Shown in pieces: positions 1-10,673 of a DNA stretch of 64,000 bases. A model generated the notes under the pieces. It ran no database searches and had not been told where the DNA came from. It saw only the letters and a list, made by a program, of their open reading frames with translations. A program made the translations under genes and the position numbers. Within the stretch, counting starts at the first letter, position 1, and each line of letters begins with the position of its first letter. Source of the stretch: Moniliella sp. 'wahieum' (lineage: Eukaryota; Basidiomycota; Moniliellomycetes; Moniliellales; Moniliellaceae); NCBI GenBank assembly GCA_003971905.1, contig RSEE01000065.1, positions 62,001 to 126,000 of the forward strand. Direction: 5' to 3'.

Positions 1-910
1 CCCAACGACCCCATCAGAAGAGTATAATCCGTGTACGAGGCGGTAACAAGGAGCAGGCAAAGTCGAAAAGACAGGTAGTCCTCATGGAAAGCTACTCATA
101 AGCGAACCTATTAAACCCAGCAGACAACCAAACAAACAACAACAGCAGAACCGAGAAAGGGGAGCTAAGCAGGAAGTGGAGGGTTCCCCAGACAGTCTCA
201 ACCCCAGTTGATGCGGTGAAATGGATCGGGAGTGTGGTAGGAATTGGTAAGAAGCCCGAGCACAGTAACAAGTACGGGGTAGGAGGTTGGGTGTTGTGCG
301 CGGTCACACAGTGCGCGAAAAGTCAATGCATTACTACCTACATCACCCTACTAATATGCTCTAGGGACGCTGTCCCCGCCTCTCCCTGTTCCTGTCCCCC
401 ACGGGCACTGGCACCTGCTGCAGAACTGAGATCTGATGTTTCCTGCTCATGCACTACATTCAAAAGATCAGTTTCGGTTTGGGTTGGAGAAGGGGTACTA
501 TTAGGGAGGAGTTCCATTGCCCTGTCGGGCACTAACATCGCTAGCCCAGTACACAGAGAAAGTGACGGCGCCCATCGCGTTTGGGGAAGAATCGCGATGG
601 GCGACGGAGGAGGGAAGAGGATAAAAGGGGAGGGGAGCACAAGGGAGAGAGGGGCAAGTCGAAACCAGTCGACAGGGAACCAAGGTCATCAAGACCATGG
701 CTGCCCTTGCCTCACCTCGTGCCCTAACCAACCATGGCAACATAGTTGGTGGGGGGGGTCTCGGGGCCCCTACCAGGGGGCCCGAACAGTACAAAAAAGA
801 GGGCTGTCTCAGGGTACGGACGTGTAGATAGGGCAGGAGGGTGGCGGCAAGGCACAAAGGGCAGAGAAGAGGGCAAATATGATATCGAGCGCATGCGTGT
901 TCTCCAAGTC
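1..910. other. Gene-free left edge
   Basis: No protein family is recognised on either strand. Several open frames of 70-200 codons exist, but they overlap each other on opposite strands and none has a domain, signal peptide or convincing start. A short Ser/Glu/Gln-rich frame on the minus strand (about 338-640) could be the tail of an unseen gene, with little support. Confidence 0.4.
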
Positions 911-2595
911 TTACGCCCACACAGCTTGGCGCGGGCGCATGTAGTTGGAGGAACGGTGGTGCGGCATGCGCTTCTTCAGTTGAGCTTCGATGTGCGCCTC
1001 GGTGCGTGCCTGAACGGCAGCGTTGCGTTCGGCCCGAGTGGAGCGACGGCGGCGGTCCGAGCCCGAGCCCGAGCCCGAGGTGGCAGAGGAAGAGTGCTTC
1101 GGCTTGCGGTGGCATTGCCCGCCCTTCTTGGAGGAAGTGGGGGCAGGCTTAACCAGCGAGCTGGACGAGGAGGCACTGGCGCTGACCGACGGGCGCGGCT
1201 TGCGGTGCGACGAAGAGGAAGAAGTGGGAGAAGCTTGGGCACCACTCTTGCTCTTGCTCTTGGACTTGGTGGACGCCGTAGCAGAGGTAGCCGACGAGCT
1301 CTTGCTCTTGGACGCACTCTTGGAGCTGGAGCTGGAACCGGAACCGGAACCGGCGGCCGACGAGCCAGCCGATCCCGAGCCCGAGCTCGGCGAGCTCGAG
1401 CCCGCGCTGGAACCCGCGCTGGAACCCGAGCCCGAGCCAGCAAACAGGGCAAAGTTCTTGTAGTACGTCTGAACGGCATTGGGGGTTGCCCACTCAGAGC
1501 CCGAGCCACCAAAGAAGGTGGTGAACATGATCTTGTCGACCCAGTTGTCCGACGAAGCACGGGGAGCGAGCGCGTGGCTCTCCCCCGCGTCCAGGGAGCG
1601 GCGCGACTGGCTCGAGCTGCCCGAACGGAAAACAATGTTGTTCAAGTGAATGCTGGGCTGGGCTTCGCCATTGAAAAAGAGCTCGACCAAGCCGTCGGCC
1701 TTGCCTTCCGAGTTGAGCTTGACGTGCAACGCCAGATCGTTCCATTTGCCCTTTTGGAACGAAAACGCACCGCGGCCGATCGAAGTGCCGTAGTCCGAGT
1801 TGCAGATCAACTTGGAGCCCTTGGCAGTCGACGAGGCGGCCGGACACAGGTGGTAGTCCGTGCCAGACAGGGTGGTGGGGATGTAAGCGTACACTTCCGC
1901 CTGGCCATCTTTACGCCACATGATACGCGTGGACCAGCACGTGGACCCCACCCCGCCCTCGGAGCCGCCTTCGCACCCCGACGTGTCGGCGTCGAGCGTG
2001 TTACCGCTGCTGGAACCGACAGAGGAGTAGAGACCGGGCAATTTGCCGCCCTGGACGAAGTCAAAGTCCTCGGGGAAGTAGACCGAGTACGACAGCAGCA
2101 GTTCCGGGCGCGATGCCGAGTTGGAACCGGCAGTGCGGGTAGAGGAGACAAAGGGTTGGACGACGCCGATCGAGCGCCACCCGACCCGAGGAAGGGCTGG
2201 GAGTAGAACGAAGTGCCGCCGGACGGGTCCGTGTGCAGGCCATACGACTTGGGCGCCGTACTTGACCGACAGCACTTGGCTCGAGCCGCCCGACGGGTCC
2301 GAGGTGAGCACCACATTGTCCGGGTTGGAGGAGATGCGGTTGTGGTAGAGATTGACATTGTTGGCCAACCAGCCTTGGGCAGGCTGGTCGCCGCGCTTGG
2401 AGTTGGAGCTGCTGGATCCGCCGCCGATTCCCCAGGACCAGCCTGTGGAGCCGACACCAGAGCCAACGGCGCTTGCCACAGTGTTGCCAACAGCCGAGGA
2501 AAGGGAGACGGCCTTGGAGGAGAAACTCGAGGCGGCCAGCGCACTCGTGGCACCCGCCAGGGCCAGCGTGTGGAGGTCGTGAACGTGAGACGCAT
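911..2595 (-). CDS. Secreted polysaccharide lyase family 14 (alginate-lyase-like) protein with Ser-rich C-terminus
   Basis: A catalytic module of about 230 residues (roughly 1450-2400) carries the fungal PL14 core: a YFPEDFDFVQGGKLPGLY block, a Cys-flanked Gly-rich loop, a CWSTRIMWRKDG strand, and a later FFGGSGSEWATP segment. Known PL14 enzymes cleave uronic-acid polysaccharides by beta-elimination outside the cell; the substrate cannot be read here. The ATG at 2595 opens an apparent signal peptide (MRLTFT, then an LALAGATSALAAS core) after a frame slip. The C-terminal third (about 930-1450) is Ser/Gly-rich low complexity ending in a basic tail, as in wall-associated secreted proteins. Two compensating frame slips lie near 2140 and 2265, where the expected HTDPSGGTSFYSQPF segment is in another frame. 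A 486-codon frame on the opposite strand (746-2206) is a shadow of this GC-rich coding sequence. Confidence 0.8.
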
Positions 2596-3581
2596 AGCAG
2601 AGAAGGTTGGTTGGAGAGGAAGTGGGGGGGAGGGAGACGATGGACAGCAGGGAGCAATTGGGAGGAGCAAGGAGCCAAACCGACCAGCGGCAGGAGAGCA
2701 GGAGAGGAAAGGAGAAGGAGGAGGAGGTGACGGTGGTGAGAGGGGGAGGGCGGGGCGAGGTCGCCGTGAGGGTGCCGGTATAAAACCGCGCAAGAGATGA
2801 TTTACCGCTGGCGCTGGCTTGCCCCAAGGGGAAAGAGCAGCACAGGGGCCGTGTGGGGGGGCCAGCACGACGCGCCACGAGGCGGCGTGGCGCCAGCGTG
2901 GCGCCCACTGCGGCCGCGTGTGCGTGGGGGAGTGTCCCTCAACCCTCCACGAGCACCTCAGACCGCCGCAGAGGGGCAGTGTGGCCTGCCGCGATCCTCG
3001 ACTGATCGTGATCTCATCTGCAGCACCGGACTCAGATGGTCGCCGCCGCAGCAGCAGCAGGGCCGTGTCCAGCCAGGCAGCGCATCCACACAGCCCTGGT
3101 GGCCGCCGCCACTTGCAGCCTCGGCGACATGTCGTTCCAGCATGGTTGGCAGGCCGCCGCGGCGGCAGTGTGGGCCATTGCACGTTGATCATTGCTCAAC
3201 ACAGGCGGTGTTCAACTGTTCAGTTGCACGCTGAACGTTGAATAGGGGAGTTGAACGTTCCCTTTTACAGCACCAGGTATACACATCTACTACCACGGCG
3301 GCGACGATGCTGTCTGTCTCTGGCGCCAACACACATTCCAACCCCAAGCTGGAGCGAGAGACACAGAAGCAGGAGGAAAGCGGGCGCATGCACCGCGCCA
3401 GCCGACGAGTTCCAATTGGAGTTGGGGGATGGAAGCGAAGAGGAGGACAAGGATATATTTACGTACGGGGTCCGGGCAGAGGCGCGCCGAGAGGCCAACC
3501 AGATGGTTTTTGCTTCAGGAGGAGCTGAGTTCCAGCGAGTACCACCACTGCTATGCATGTGTGCCGATCCCTGGTCAATCG
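2596..3581. other. Intergenic region upstream of the lyase
   Basis: The stretch holds the 5' flank of the PL14 gene on its left and the 3' flank of the MFS gene on its right. A GC-rich portion near 2800-3180 gives overlapping open frames on both strands without recognisable domains. Around 3205-3262 there are scattered GTTCAAC/GAACGTT words related to the heptamer repeats found elsewhere. No gene is supported. Confidence 0.4.
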
Positions 3582-5976
3582 TTAATCCTCATGGTCCCGC
3601 TCCTCGCCCTTGGGAATGCGCAAAAAGCCAATGCAGATCAGCAGCGAAAGGATGGCACCACCGAGGCAGAAGAGCCAGATGGCATGCAGCTTGTTGAGCG
3701 TGACCCCGTCCCCATGCACCACCCGCCCTCCCGGGCCGGTCCAGGTCGTGTTGAGGGGTCCGATCGTGCGGAATTGGGTGGGCACCGTGCGTACCACGTA
3801 GTGGTTCCGCTCCACCGCCGAGCCCACCGTCTCTGCCAGCGAAGTGAGCAGCGCCGAAGACAAGTTCTGCATCGTGATCAAGATGCTTGACGACACGCCT
3901 TGGTACCTGCGGGACACGGAGTTGCTGATGAAGAGCGAGCAGGCAGCGAACGCAAGGTCGGGCGAAAAGTGCTGAGGGCGATCCCCCACATGCTGAAGAG
4001 AAAGTAGTTGGAGTCTGGCCTGTTGAGCAGAAAGAAGAGCGGCATAAACATGGCTGCCAAGCAGCTGGCACCCAAAATGTAGTGGCCGGCCAAAACGTGG
4101 AACAGACGGGCGACCAAGAGCGCGGCCGTCAGACCAATTACGCATTGGGATCATCTGCAACGCGCTCGAGGCGCCTGTGCCTTGGATGTCCTGCCAAAAC
4201 CGGATGGCATACACTTGGCTCGCAGCAAAGCTGCCGTAGCACAGAAAGTAGGAACTGGCCACACTCGCAAACGACGGGATGCGCCAAAGGTGAGGCGGAA
4301 CGAGCGGGTTGGTCACCTTGGTCTCGACATAGACAAACAGCCCCAAAAAGCCCACGCCAGCAATGGCGGTGACATAGGTATAGGGTGCCCAGTTGACACT
4401 GCTCCCTTGGGTCACACCAAAGATGAAACCCCGATCCTATCACCGCCAGCGCCGCGCCTTTCCAATCAAACGTGCGCCGGGGGTGGGCCGGCGCGCCAGT
4501 CATGCGCTCAAAGCTTTTCATCGTGCGCTCCGTCGGGGCCGTTTTGAGCGCGGCAAAAAGAGGAGGAGGGTGACGATGGCCAAACTGCCAAAGATCCAAG
4601 AGATGGAATGCGACAGTGCTGCTCCGTGCAAGCCACCCGTCACGTATCCGATCGGGGCGATCGAGGCCATCGCGGAACACCAGGTTCCTCCGTACGCCTG
4701 GGCTGTACACTCTGCCCAGGTAGCTATTCATGGCACGTGGAATGGTTAGTCCATCACCCCGAGAAAAGGGAAAGGGGAAACGACATACCTGACGAACTGC
4801 TTGTGAGCCCACCTACTGCCAGGCCTTGCAGCGCTCGTACCACACAAAACGCCACTGGGTTGTGGCCCGCACATTGGGAAGCATCAAGATGGCCCCCAAC
4901 GCATTCGCCACCGTCAAAAAGGCCAAAGAAGAGACAATCACCACGCGAGCTCCGTAAATGTCAGCGAGGGAACCGGAGATGGTGACGCTCAACCCGTTAC
5001 TGAGGGAAACGCGCCGTTGAGCCAGGGCATTTGAGAGTTGCTCATGCCCAGCCGGTCAGTTAGAACGATGGTCATGACCACCACGTTTCCGAGCAGATGG
5101 CTGAACAACCCCTGTCCGCAGCTACAGACCATCACGAACAGCACCTCGTCCAAGGTGCTGGGCAGCATCGCTGGACGGCCTGACATGACAGTCGTCCGCG
5201 GCTCGTCTGCTTCGCTTGTCCCGCGCAGGGTCTTCATAGCCACCGCCTGTTGTCCTAGCGACGATTCGTCCGGCTCATTGGGGAGGAAGACGCGAGCTAG
5301 GGTGGCAGCCACGCGCTGAAAAAGGAAGGGGTATACGGGGGCAACCGAGAGGAGAAGGCAGAGGAACTAGGGGCGGGTGTTGTTGTGTACATGGATTGAC
5401 CGGCGCCAGCAGAAGAGCGCCGGCGGGAGAGGTGAGGGACGGTAAATGTGCCACTGGCATCACCGTCTTGGTGAAGGAGTGACTGGCCTGGGTAGCGAGG
5501 CGATGCTTGCGCGCTACCTCGTCCTCCTCATCCTCTTCATCGAAGGCCGAATCGAGTTGTTGGGAGGAGAGAAGTGGCGGAAGGCGCGAAGCGGAGGGGA
5601 CCGGGGTGATTTCTGGCCTGGCACCCTCACCCTGCTGGTGGGCGGGAGACTAGTGTCGGTGGAAATCAAGGGCTGGCGCATATTGCTTGTGGAGCTCTGC
5701 CGCGAGGGGGCGCGTGTACCGGGAGCAGATGGGGTTCCAGGCAGGGGAGACGGGTCGCCGGCCGAGCCAAAGTAATCCTTCATCCATCCCAACCCACGGG
5801 AGGGGTGGCTGTGCCCGGGGTCAAGGCGCCGCTGGAGGGCGCGGGAGAGCTGGGACGGGAGAGGGCGAGAAGACGGCGACACTGATGGTGCTGGACTTGC
5901 GGCTGGCGGGCGGGCGGCGGGGCAGGCCTGTGACGGGCGCGGGCAGGCCGGGATCGGCAGCACCGCCGCTGGACAT
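3582..5976 (-). CDS. MFS transporter, DHA2 (drug:H+ antiporter-2) type, frame-broken
   Basis: An N-terminal cytosolic extension rich in Ser/Pro (ATG at 5976) leads into an acidic stretch, LDSAFDEEDEEDE, near 5530. An intron probably ends at the TTTTTCAG near 5315. Membrane segments follow in several frames: the TM1 region with GNVVVMTIVLTDRLG (about 5080), TM2-TM3 with GSLADIYGARVV (about 4960), a central FDWKGAALAVIG block (about 4460), then FLGLFVYVETKVTNPLVPP (about 4310) and a final pair ending near 3590. The order and the TNPLVP loop fit 14-TM DHA2 exporters such as ATR1-like proteins. The likely role is proton-coupled efflux at the plasma or vacuolar membrane; the substrate is unknown. 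At least four frame slips are needed, so exon boundaries are approximate. The stop is TAA at about 3582. Confidence 0.7.
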
Positions 5977-6298
5977 GGTGGCGAGGGTGGTAGACCAGGT
6001 GGGGGCGGAGACAGAGTGCACGGTGTAGGATAAGAAAGCAGCAGCACGCAGAAAATATTTTTTTGGTGTTTAGCCCGACGTTTACCCGACCGGGGGAAAA
6101 GCCGGGGGGATGTGGCTGGTGGTGATGGCTGATGGCTGATGGGTGGTCGGTGGTCGATGAGGCAGGATGGATGCGGTCGAGGACAGGATGGGGCTAACCC
6201 TAGTGGTGGATTTGCTGGGTTTTGAAATGTGCCCTGTGGGACGCAGGCACGGCATGGCAGTGTGAGATGTGCGATGTGGCATCCGAAATGGAGGAGGA

Positions 6299-6334
6299 GG
6301 TGACCGGTGACCGGTGACCGGTGATGCATGATGG
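6299..6334. repeat. Heptamer array (ACCGGT-G)3 then ATGCAT-G
   Basis: Three exact 7-bp units of the palindrome ACCGGT plus G are followed in the same register by ATGCAT plus G. About 70 bp downstream (6399-6419) a second degenerate array runs CGATCT-G, AGATCT-G, AAGTCT-G. Both lie between the divergent MFS and IML2 genes. Confidence 0.85.
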
Positions 6335-6592
6335 AGGAGCGAGGATGTGTGCGATGTGCATGCGATCACGTGATCGAGCTGCGATCGGAATCTGAGCGAT
6401 CTGAGATCTGAAGTCTGAAGCCGCACGCGCATCTGACACGTGGCTGAAGGAGCCCAAGCGCCAGCCAGAGCACGACGGAACGAGAAGCGCTGGGCCGACG
6501 GGAGCTTCGTATACGCTCTGCCTGCCTGAGACTGCTGATCCGTGCAGCGAGTTAAAAGTGCTTCCCAGCCAGTGCTTCTGCTGTGGCTGCGC

Positions 6593-9320
6593 ATGCGCCC
6601 CCCCGCCAGCCCCACCTGCTCCGACGCGGCGCCCGCCGCTCCCTCTTCCCTGCCTTCTGTCCGCTCCGCCCGCCTCCGCTCCCTCTTCCGCCCGCCGCCC
6701 GTCCCCCTGCCCTCTTCCTCGCCCTCGCCTCCGTCCCCATCCCCATCCCCATCCCCATCCCCATCCCACACCAGCCGCCGCCGCTTGCGCCCCGCCGCCA
6801 GCGCCCCCGACTTCTCCCGCCCAACCCTCCGTCCGCCTCCCCGGTGGCCCCGCCAGACGAAGCGCTTGCCACTGCCGCCGCCCACGAGTCGGATGGGGAC
6901 GATTCGTCCGCATCCAGCTTTTCCGATGCACGCAGCCTTTCCGATGCACACAACCTCCTTGCGCCCCCGCACGCCCAAGGCCCGAGTCGGAACCGTGGTC
7001 ATCCCGCTGCCCCGTCCGCTCCGCTCTTCTCTCATTCCGTCGTTCCCGGCCTTGGCGGCAGCGCCGACCCAGGGCTGGCCACAAGCGAGACGAGTGCCGC
7101 TCTGTCGGGGTCAGTGACGCCGACAACCGAGTATGGCTTGTCCACCGTCTCCTCCGCCCGATCTGCCATGCCGATCCGGCGGGCGTCCTGTGCGCCTGCG
7201 TGCGCGCACACCAGCCAGCCAGCCTACCGCGACGCCAAGGCGGCTGCCGTAGCCAAGATGACGTGCGCCGATGTGCTCCAGTCGGACGCGGAGCTCAAGG
7301 CAGACATTGAGATGGCACGGAGGGCGGTGCACTTGTTTCTCAACTCGCAGATGGTCGCGGCAGAGCAGCTGATCCAGGCCAGCTCCGAGCGCTTGTACGT
7401 CAGTCTGGGCGCTGCCATCCTAGCCGTTTTTAAGGCGGTCATGGTGAGTCGACGACTAGCCCCCCGCCCCCCCCCCCCCCCCACTCACACACACACACAG
7501 ATAAAGAGAATCTGACCTTCGTACCGTTTCTTGTTTGGCAGACGTTTGACCATCAAGACCTGCTGACCGCTGCCTCGTACTGCAAAGACGCAATGCACAT
7601 TGCCTCGTTGCTGCGCAAACCGTCGAATCTGTTCAGTAACCTGGGGCGCTTTGTGCGTGGAACGGGGCAGTCGGCCGCGACGATGCACAGCATGACACTG
7701 GTCCAGCGACACGCCGAGCTCGTCTTTGCCGAGAGCATGATGCTAAAGGCCGTGATGGGCATCCTGTTGTCCGGGACCTGTTCGCCTTTGTCTCTGAGGC
7801 ACTGAACCTGCGCAGTGTGTATGGGATCTACCGTTCTCTTACCAAATACCTCGAGTGGCTCGACCAGTCATCTTCCAACCCCGCTGTCGTGGGCGAAGCG
7901 GACGACGATTTCCGCTCCGGCGTCCACCTGGGCAATGGGGCGATTAGTCTGGTGTTTGGGCTGCTGCCGGGCAAGGTGCTCAAGGTGGCGGAACTGTTTG
8001 GCTACACGGGCAACTGCGCCGACGGGCTGGCCATCCTAGCCAGATCCGGCGCTGGCACCCGCCTGATACTTCGACCGACACCCTTGCCTCTGCCCCTGCC
8101 GCTGCCCTCGTATCGGGCCTCTCTCCGGACCAAGAGGGCATCCGCCGCGCCGTGTGCGACCTGGCCATCCTCAGCTACCATCTTGTCATCTCGACCTTTA
8201 TGCCGGTCCAGGCCGTCAACATTCCTGCCGCCCAAAGTATACTCGACCACTACTTGGCCCGATACCCCCACTCCGTTTTTTTCTTCTACCTTTCCGGTCG
8301 TCTGCACAGCTGTCTAGCGCAGCCCGGTTTGGCCATCCAGCAATTCGCCCGCGCCCGCGACGTGCAACGCGACATTGTGCCTCTGCGCCACATTTGTATC
8401 TGGGACATGGCGCTCAGCAGCATGAGCCTGTGCGATTGGGCCAGTGCGGGGGGTGCTTTGAGACGCTGCTGGCTGCGTCCAGTTGGTCCCCGGCAGTGTA
8501 CTCGTATGGTCTTGGTGCAACGCTCTTCATGGCGCTAGAGGCACGGGAGAAAGGCGAGACGGTAGTGGAGGCGGATCTTGGGCCGGCGCACGATCCTGGC
8601 GTGCGAGAAGCTGCTGTCCTACCCGACGTGGACGAGCCATCTGTCCACGCGTCCTTGTTAGCGCGGGCCAACGAGTTGATGCTCCGTGCACCGTCGCGGA
8701 TGCAGCGCATTGCTGGCAAGTCGATTCCGCTGGAAAAGTTTGTGCAAAAGAAAGTGGCCAAGCTCGAGGCGCAAGGGTACCTGCTCCTTCCCGCGCTCGA
8801 GCTGAGCTACGTGCTTCATTGCTTGACCAATGCGCCCGCGCGTTCGCTCCTGGGCGCCCAGCTGGCCTTGCTCACAGCTACCTTGGCCCAGCTGCAGACC
8901 TATGCGTCCAATCCGGCCTCCTACCGATCCGGCGCGGCGGGCTACCGTGCCGACTGGTGCTTGGCCCACTTTCTTCACGGCGTTGTGCATCGGTACATTG
9001 CGCATCCGACCGCCCTGGCCGTGGGTACGACCACCTGCCAGCCCGAGTCGGACCAGGCGGCCGAGACGAGTTTGCAGCTGGTGGCGCACGACGGTGCGCA
9101 GTTGACCACCGACGCGTACCTAGTGTACTTTGCCCACTTGGAGCTGGGCCGTCTGTTTGCCGCCCGTGGCGCCTGGCACGACGCACGAACTCACTTCGAC
9201 TTGGTCCTGTCGGGCCAAACGCTGGACCGCGCGCCCCGCAAGGGCAAGTATGCGCTGCAAACCATCTGCTTACTCCAGGCGCACGGCGCACTCGGCTTAC
9301 TTCCCCCGCTGGCCACGTAA
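6593..9320 (+). CDS. IML2: IML2/TTC39-family protein (outer mitochondrial membrane / inclusion clearance)
   Basis: The conserved body starts near 7260 with an SDAELKADIEMARRAVHLF helix. It continues through FAFVSEALNLRSVYGIYRSL (about 7780-7850) and LGNGAISLVFGLLPGKVLKV (about 7930) to a C-terminal tetratricopeptide-like section ending LDRAPRKGKYALQTICLLQAHGALG. Fungal IML2 and animal TTC39 share this layout and length. Yeast Iml2 is reported in clearing protein inclusions linked to lipid droplets. A 98-nt intron (7444-7541, GTGAGT...GGCAG) contains a poly-C and CA run. Frame slips occur near 7775, 8050 and 8445. The N-terminal 220 residues are Pro/Ser/Ala low complexity in shifting frames; the ATG at 6593 is the best start seen but is uncertain. 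Confidence 0.75.
6733..6768 (+). repeat. CCCCAT hexanucleotide microsatellite in the IML2 N-terminus
   Basis: Five to six tandem CCCCAT units. In one frame they read as a Pro-Ile run and in another as Pro-Ser. Because the unit is six bases, length changes would keep frame. This is a likely length-polymorphic site in the disordered N-terminus. Confidence 0.8.
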
Positions 9321-9377
9321 GCCGCGTAGAAACCTGTGTACCGCGCACCGCGTACCGCATCTCCCCACTGACCAAGT

Positions 9378-9450
9378 GACTAGGGACTAGGGACTAGGGA
9401 CTAGGGACTAGGGACTAGGGACTAGGGACTAGGGACTAGGGACTAGGGAC
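9378..9450. repeat. GACTAGG heptamer satellite, about 10 units
   Basis: Ten nearly perfect copies of a 7-bp unit (GACTAGG) lie 57 bp downstream of the IML2 stop. The unit is a near-palindrome (ACTAGG+G), one base from the ACTAGT-G array at 33493. It resembles telomere repeats only superficially, because the period is 7 rather than 6. Confidence 0.95.
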
Positions 9451-9531
9451 CGTGACTGCGGCAAGAGGTTTGCCCTGCTTTGCGTTGCGGTGTGTTGTGC
9501 ATCGTCGGCCCCATCTACAGCCAAGGCGTAG

Positions 9532-9554
9532 AATGTTGAACGTTGAACGTTGAG
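9532..9554. repeat. AACGTT-G heptamer array
   Basis: AATGTT-G is followed by two AACGTT-G units in register. The same unit recurs at 27233-27273 and 27672-27698, so the motif is dispersed rather than local. Confidence 0.8.
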
Positions 9555-9881
9555 ACCACACCACCACTACCCTCACCGCCACATAACCTCTCTCTCTCTC
9601 GTCCCTGTTTCTTTTTTTGGCTTTTACCTCTCTCGGCCGTTTGTTAGGGAGAGGGAATGGATACCCCCTGCATCACCATCGCTTGCCCTAATATCCAGCT
9701 CTTTGGACAAGGTCAGTTGCTATAGCTCCTGCTGTCCAGGGGTGTCGGCTGGGATGGGTGGGGCTGTGCTGGCAATAGGCAACTACTTGCATAGCGCAAC
9801 ACGCGGCCTCGCAATCGCCCTACACGGGTACTGCATTCGATCGTCTTTGTCGGCAGGCAAAGCACGAAGCGGCCAAAAAAA

Positions 9882-9966
9882 CGCCCCACGTGGGACTCGA
9901 ACCCACAACCGTGAGATGGACCTCTGCAGTAAGAGTCTCAAATTCTACCGATTGAAATAGCGAGGC
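9882..9966 (-). tRNA. tRNA-Lys(CTT) with 12-nt intron
   Basis: On the minus strand the acceptor stem GCCTCGC pairs with GTGGGGC, with G73 as discriminator. The anticodon stem TGAGA/TCTCA encloses CTCTTA, a 12-nt intron (9918-9929) and A38, placing the anticodon CTT at 9933-9931 and the intron at the canonical position after base 37. The T-arm is GTGGG-TTCGAGT-CCCAC with a perfect B box. The spliced length is 73 nt. The D-stem is unusual: TTTC/GAAT instead of the common fungal GCTC/GAGC, with a T10-T25 mismatch. A run of seven T (9881-9875) forms the Pol III terminator. Confidence 0.93.
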
Positions 9967-9972
9967 TAGTTG

Positions 9973-10226
9973 TGCTAGAGTGCGACTTGGGAGCACTCGC
10001 GATCCTATGGATCAGCTGCAAAGCAGCCTTCAGACAAGGCGTGAAGGCAAAGTGGTGAGCCACAAGTCTTCAAGCAACGTCTGAAGGGAAGGAGAAAGGA
10101 GAGAGAGAAGGGAGATGGAGCGAGCAGGGCGTGCGCGGCCTGCGAGCGGAACGCTTCCGCTCGGCTAGGCGAGCGTCACCGATCCATGAGGGCCGTGCAG
10201 GAGAACCCTAGCAGTACCCTCTAACA
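9973..10226. mobile_element. Solo LTR (family B), TG...CA, with 5-bp target-site duplication
   Basis: The 254-bp element begins TGCTAGAGTGCG and ends CTCTAACA. It is flanked on both sides by AGTTG (9968-9972 and 10227-10231), a perfect 5-bp target duplication. It shares most of its length with a second copy at 13432-13719. There is no internal coding region, so it is a solo LTR left by recombination. It sits 6 bp from the 5' end of tRNA-Lys, on the upstream side relative to tRNA transcription, where Ty1- and Ty3-like integrases are known to insert. Confidence 0.88.
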
Positions 10227-10231
10227 AGTTG

Positions 10232-10673
10232 ATTACATGCAAGCCTATGCAAACCAGCCACGGCTTCAAGTCTCCGTCTGTCTCTAGGGGGGTGCGATAT
10301 GAGTTCAGCAGACAGCGTTTAGGAAAAGAGAGGGATACCAGCGTCATCAGCTATATACATCCTGAGCAGAGCAACAATGTCGAGCTGGACGCAAGAACCG
10401 AAGGAGAACCAATAAACTAAGAGAGGGGATCAAAACGCAAATCAGTCCTTGCGTGTGAGAGAGGGATGGTGGATACGCTCACAGGTAGCATTTCGTCACG
10501 CGCAGCACAGAGCAGCAAAACGTATGGTGGCTCGATAGGTAAAAATAGATAGAAACGGGTGGGGACATAACCCAATCGACCAAGCAAGAGAGGGGGAAGA
10601 GGGGGGGGAGGGTCAGGTCACTTGTACAGCCGGACCACAGTCGAGCCATTGATCGGCATTCCATCCTCCTCGC
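10232..10673. other. Gene-free spacer
   Basis: Nothing recognisable. Short open frames only, and a purine-rich patch near 10590-10615. Confidence 0.4.

Noticed and set aside
746-2206. 486-codon open frame on the plus strand
   Set aside because: It lies entirely opposite the polysaccharide lyase coding sequence, is Arg/Ala/Gly-rich as expected for antisense of GC-rich DNA, and has no domain.
9378-9450. Interstitial telomere repeat
   Set aside because: The unit is 7 bp (GACTAGG) and not the TTAGGG type of basidiomycetes. It fits the local heptamer family, with ACTAGT-G arrays elsewhere in the window.
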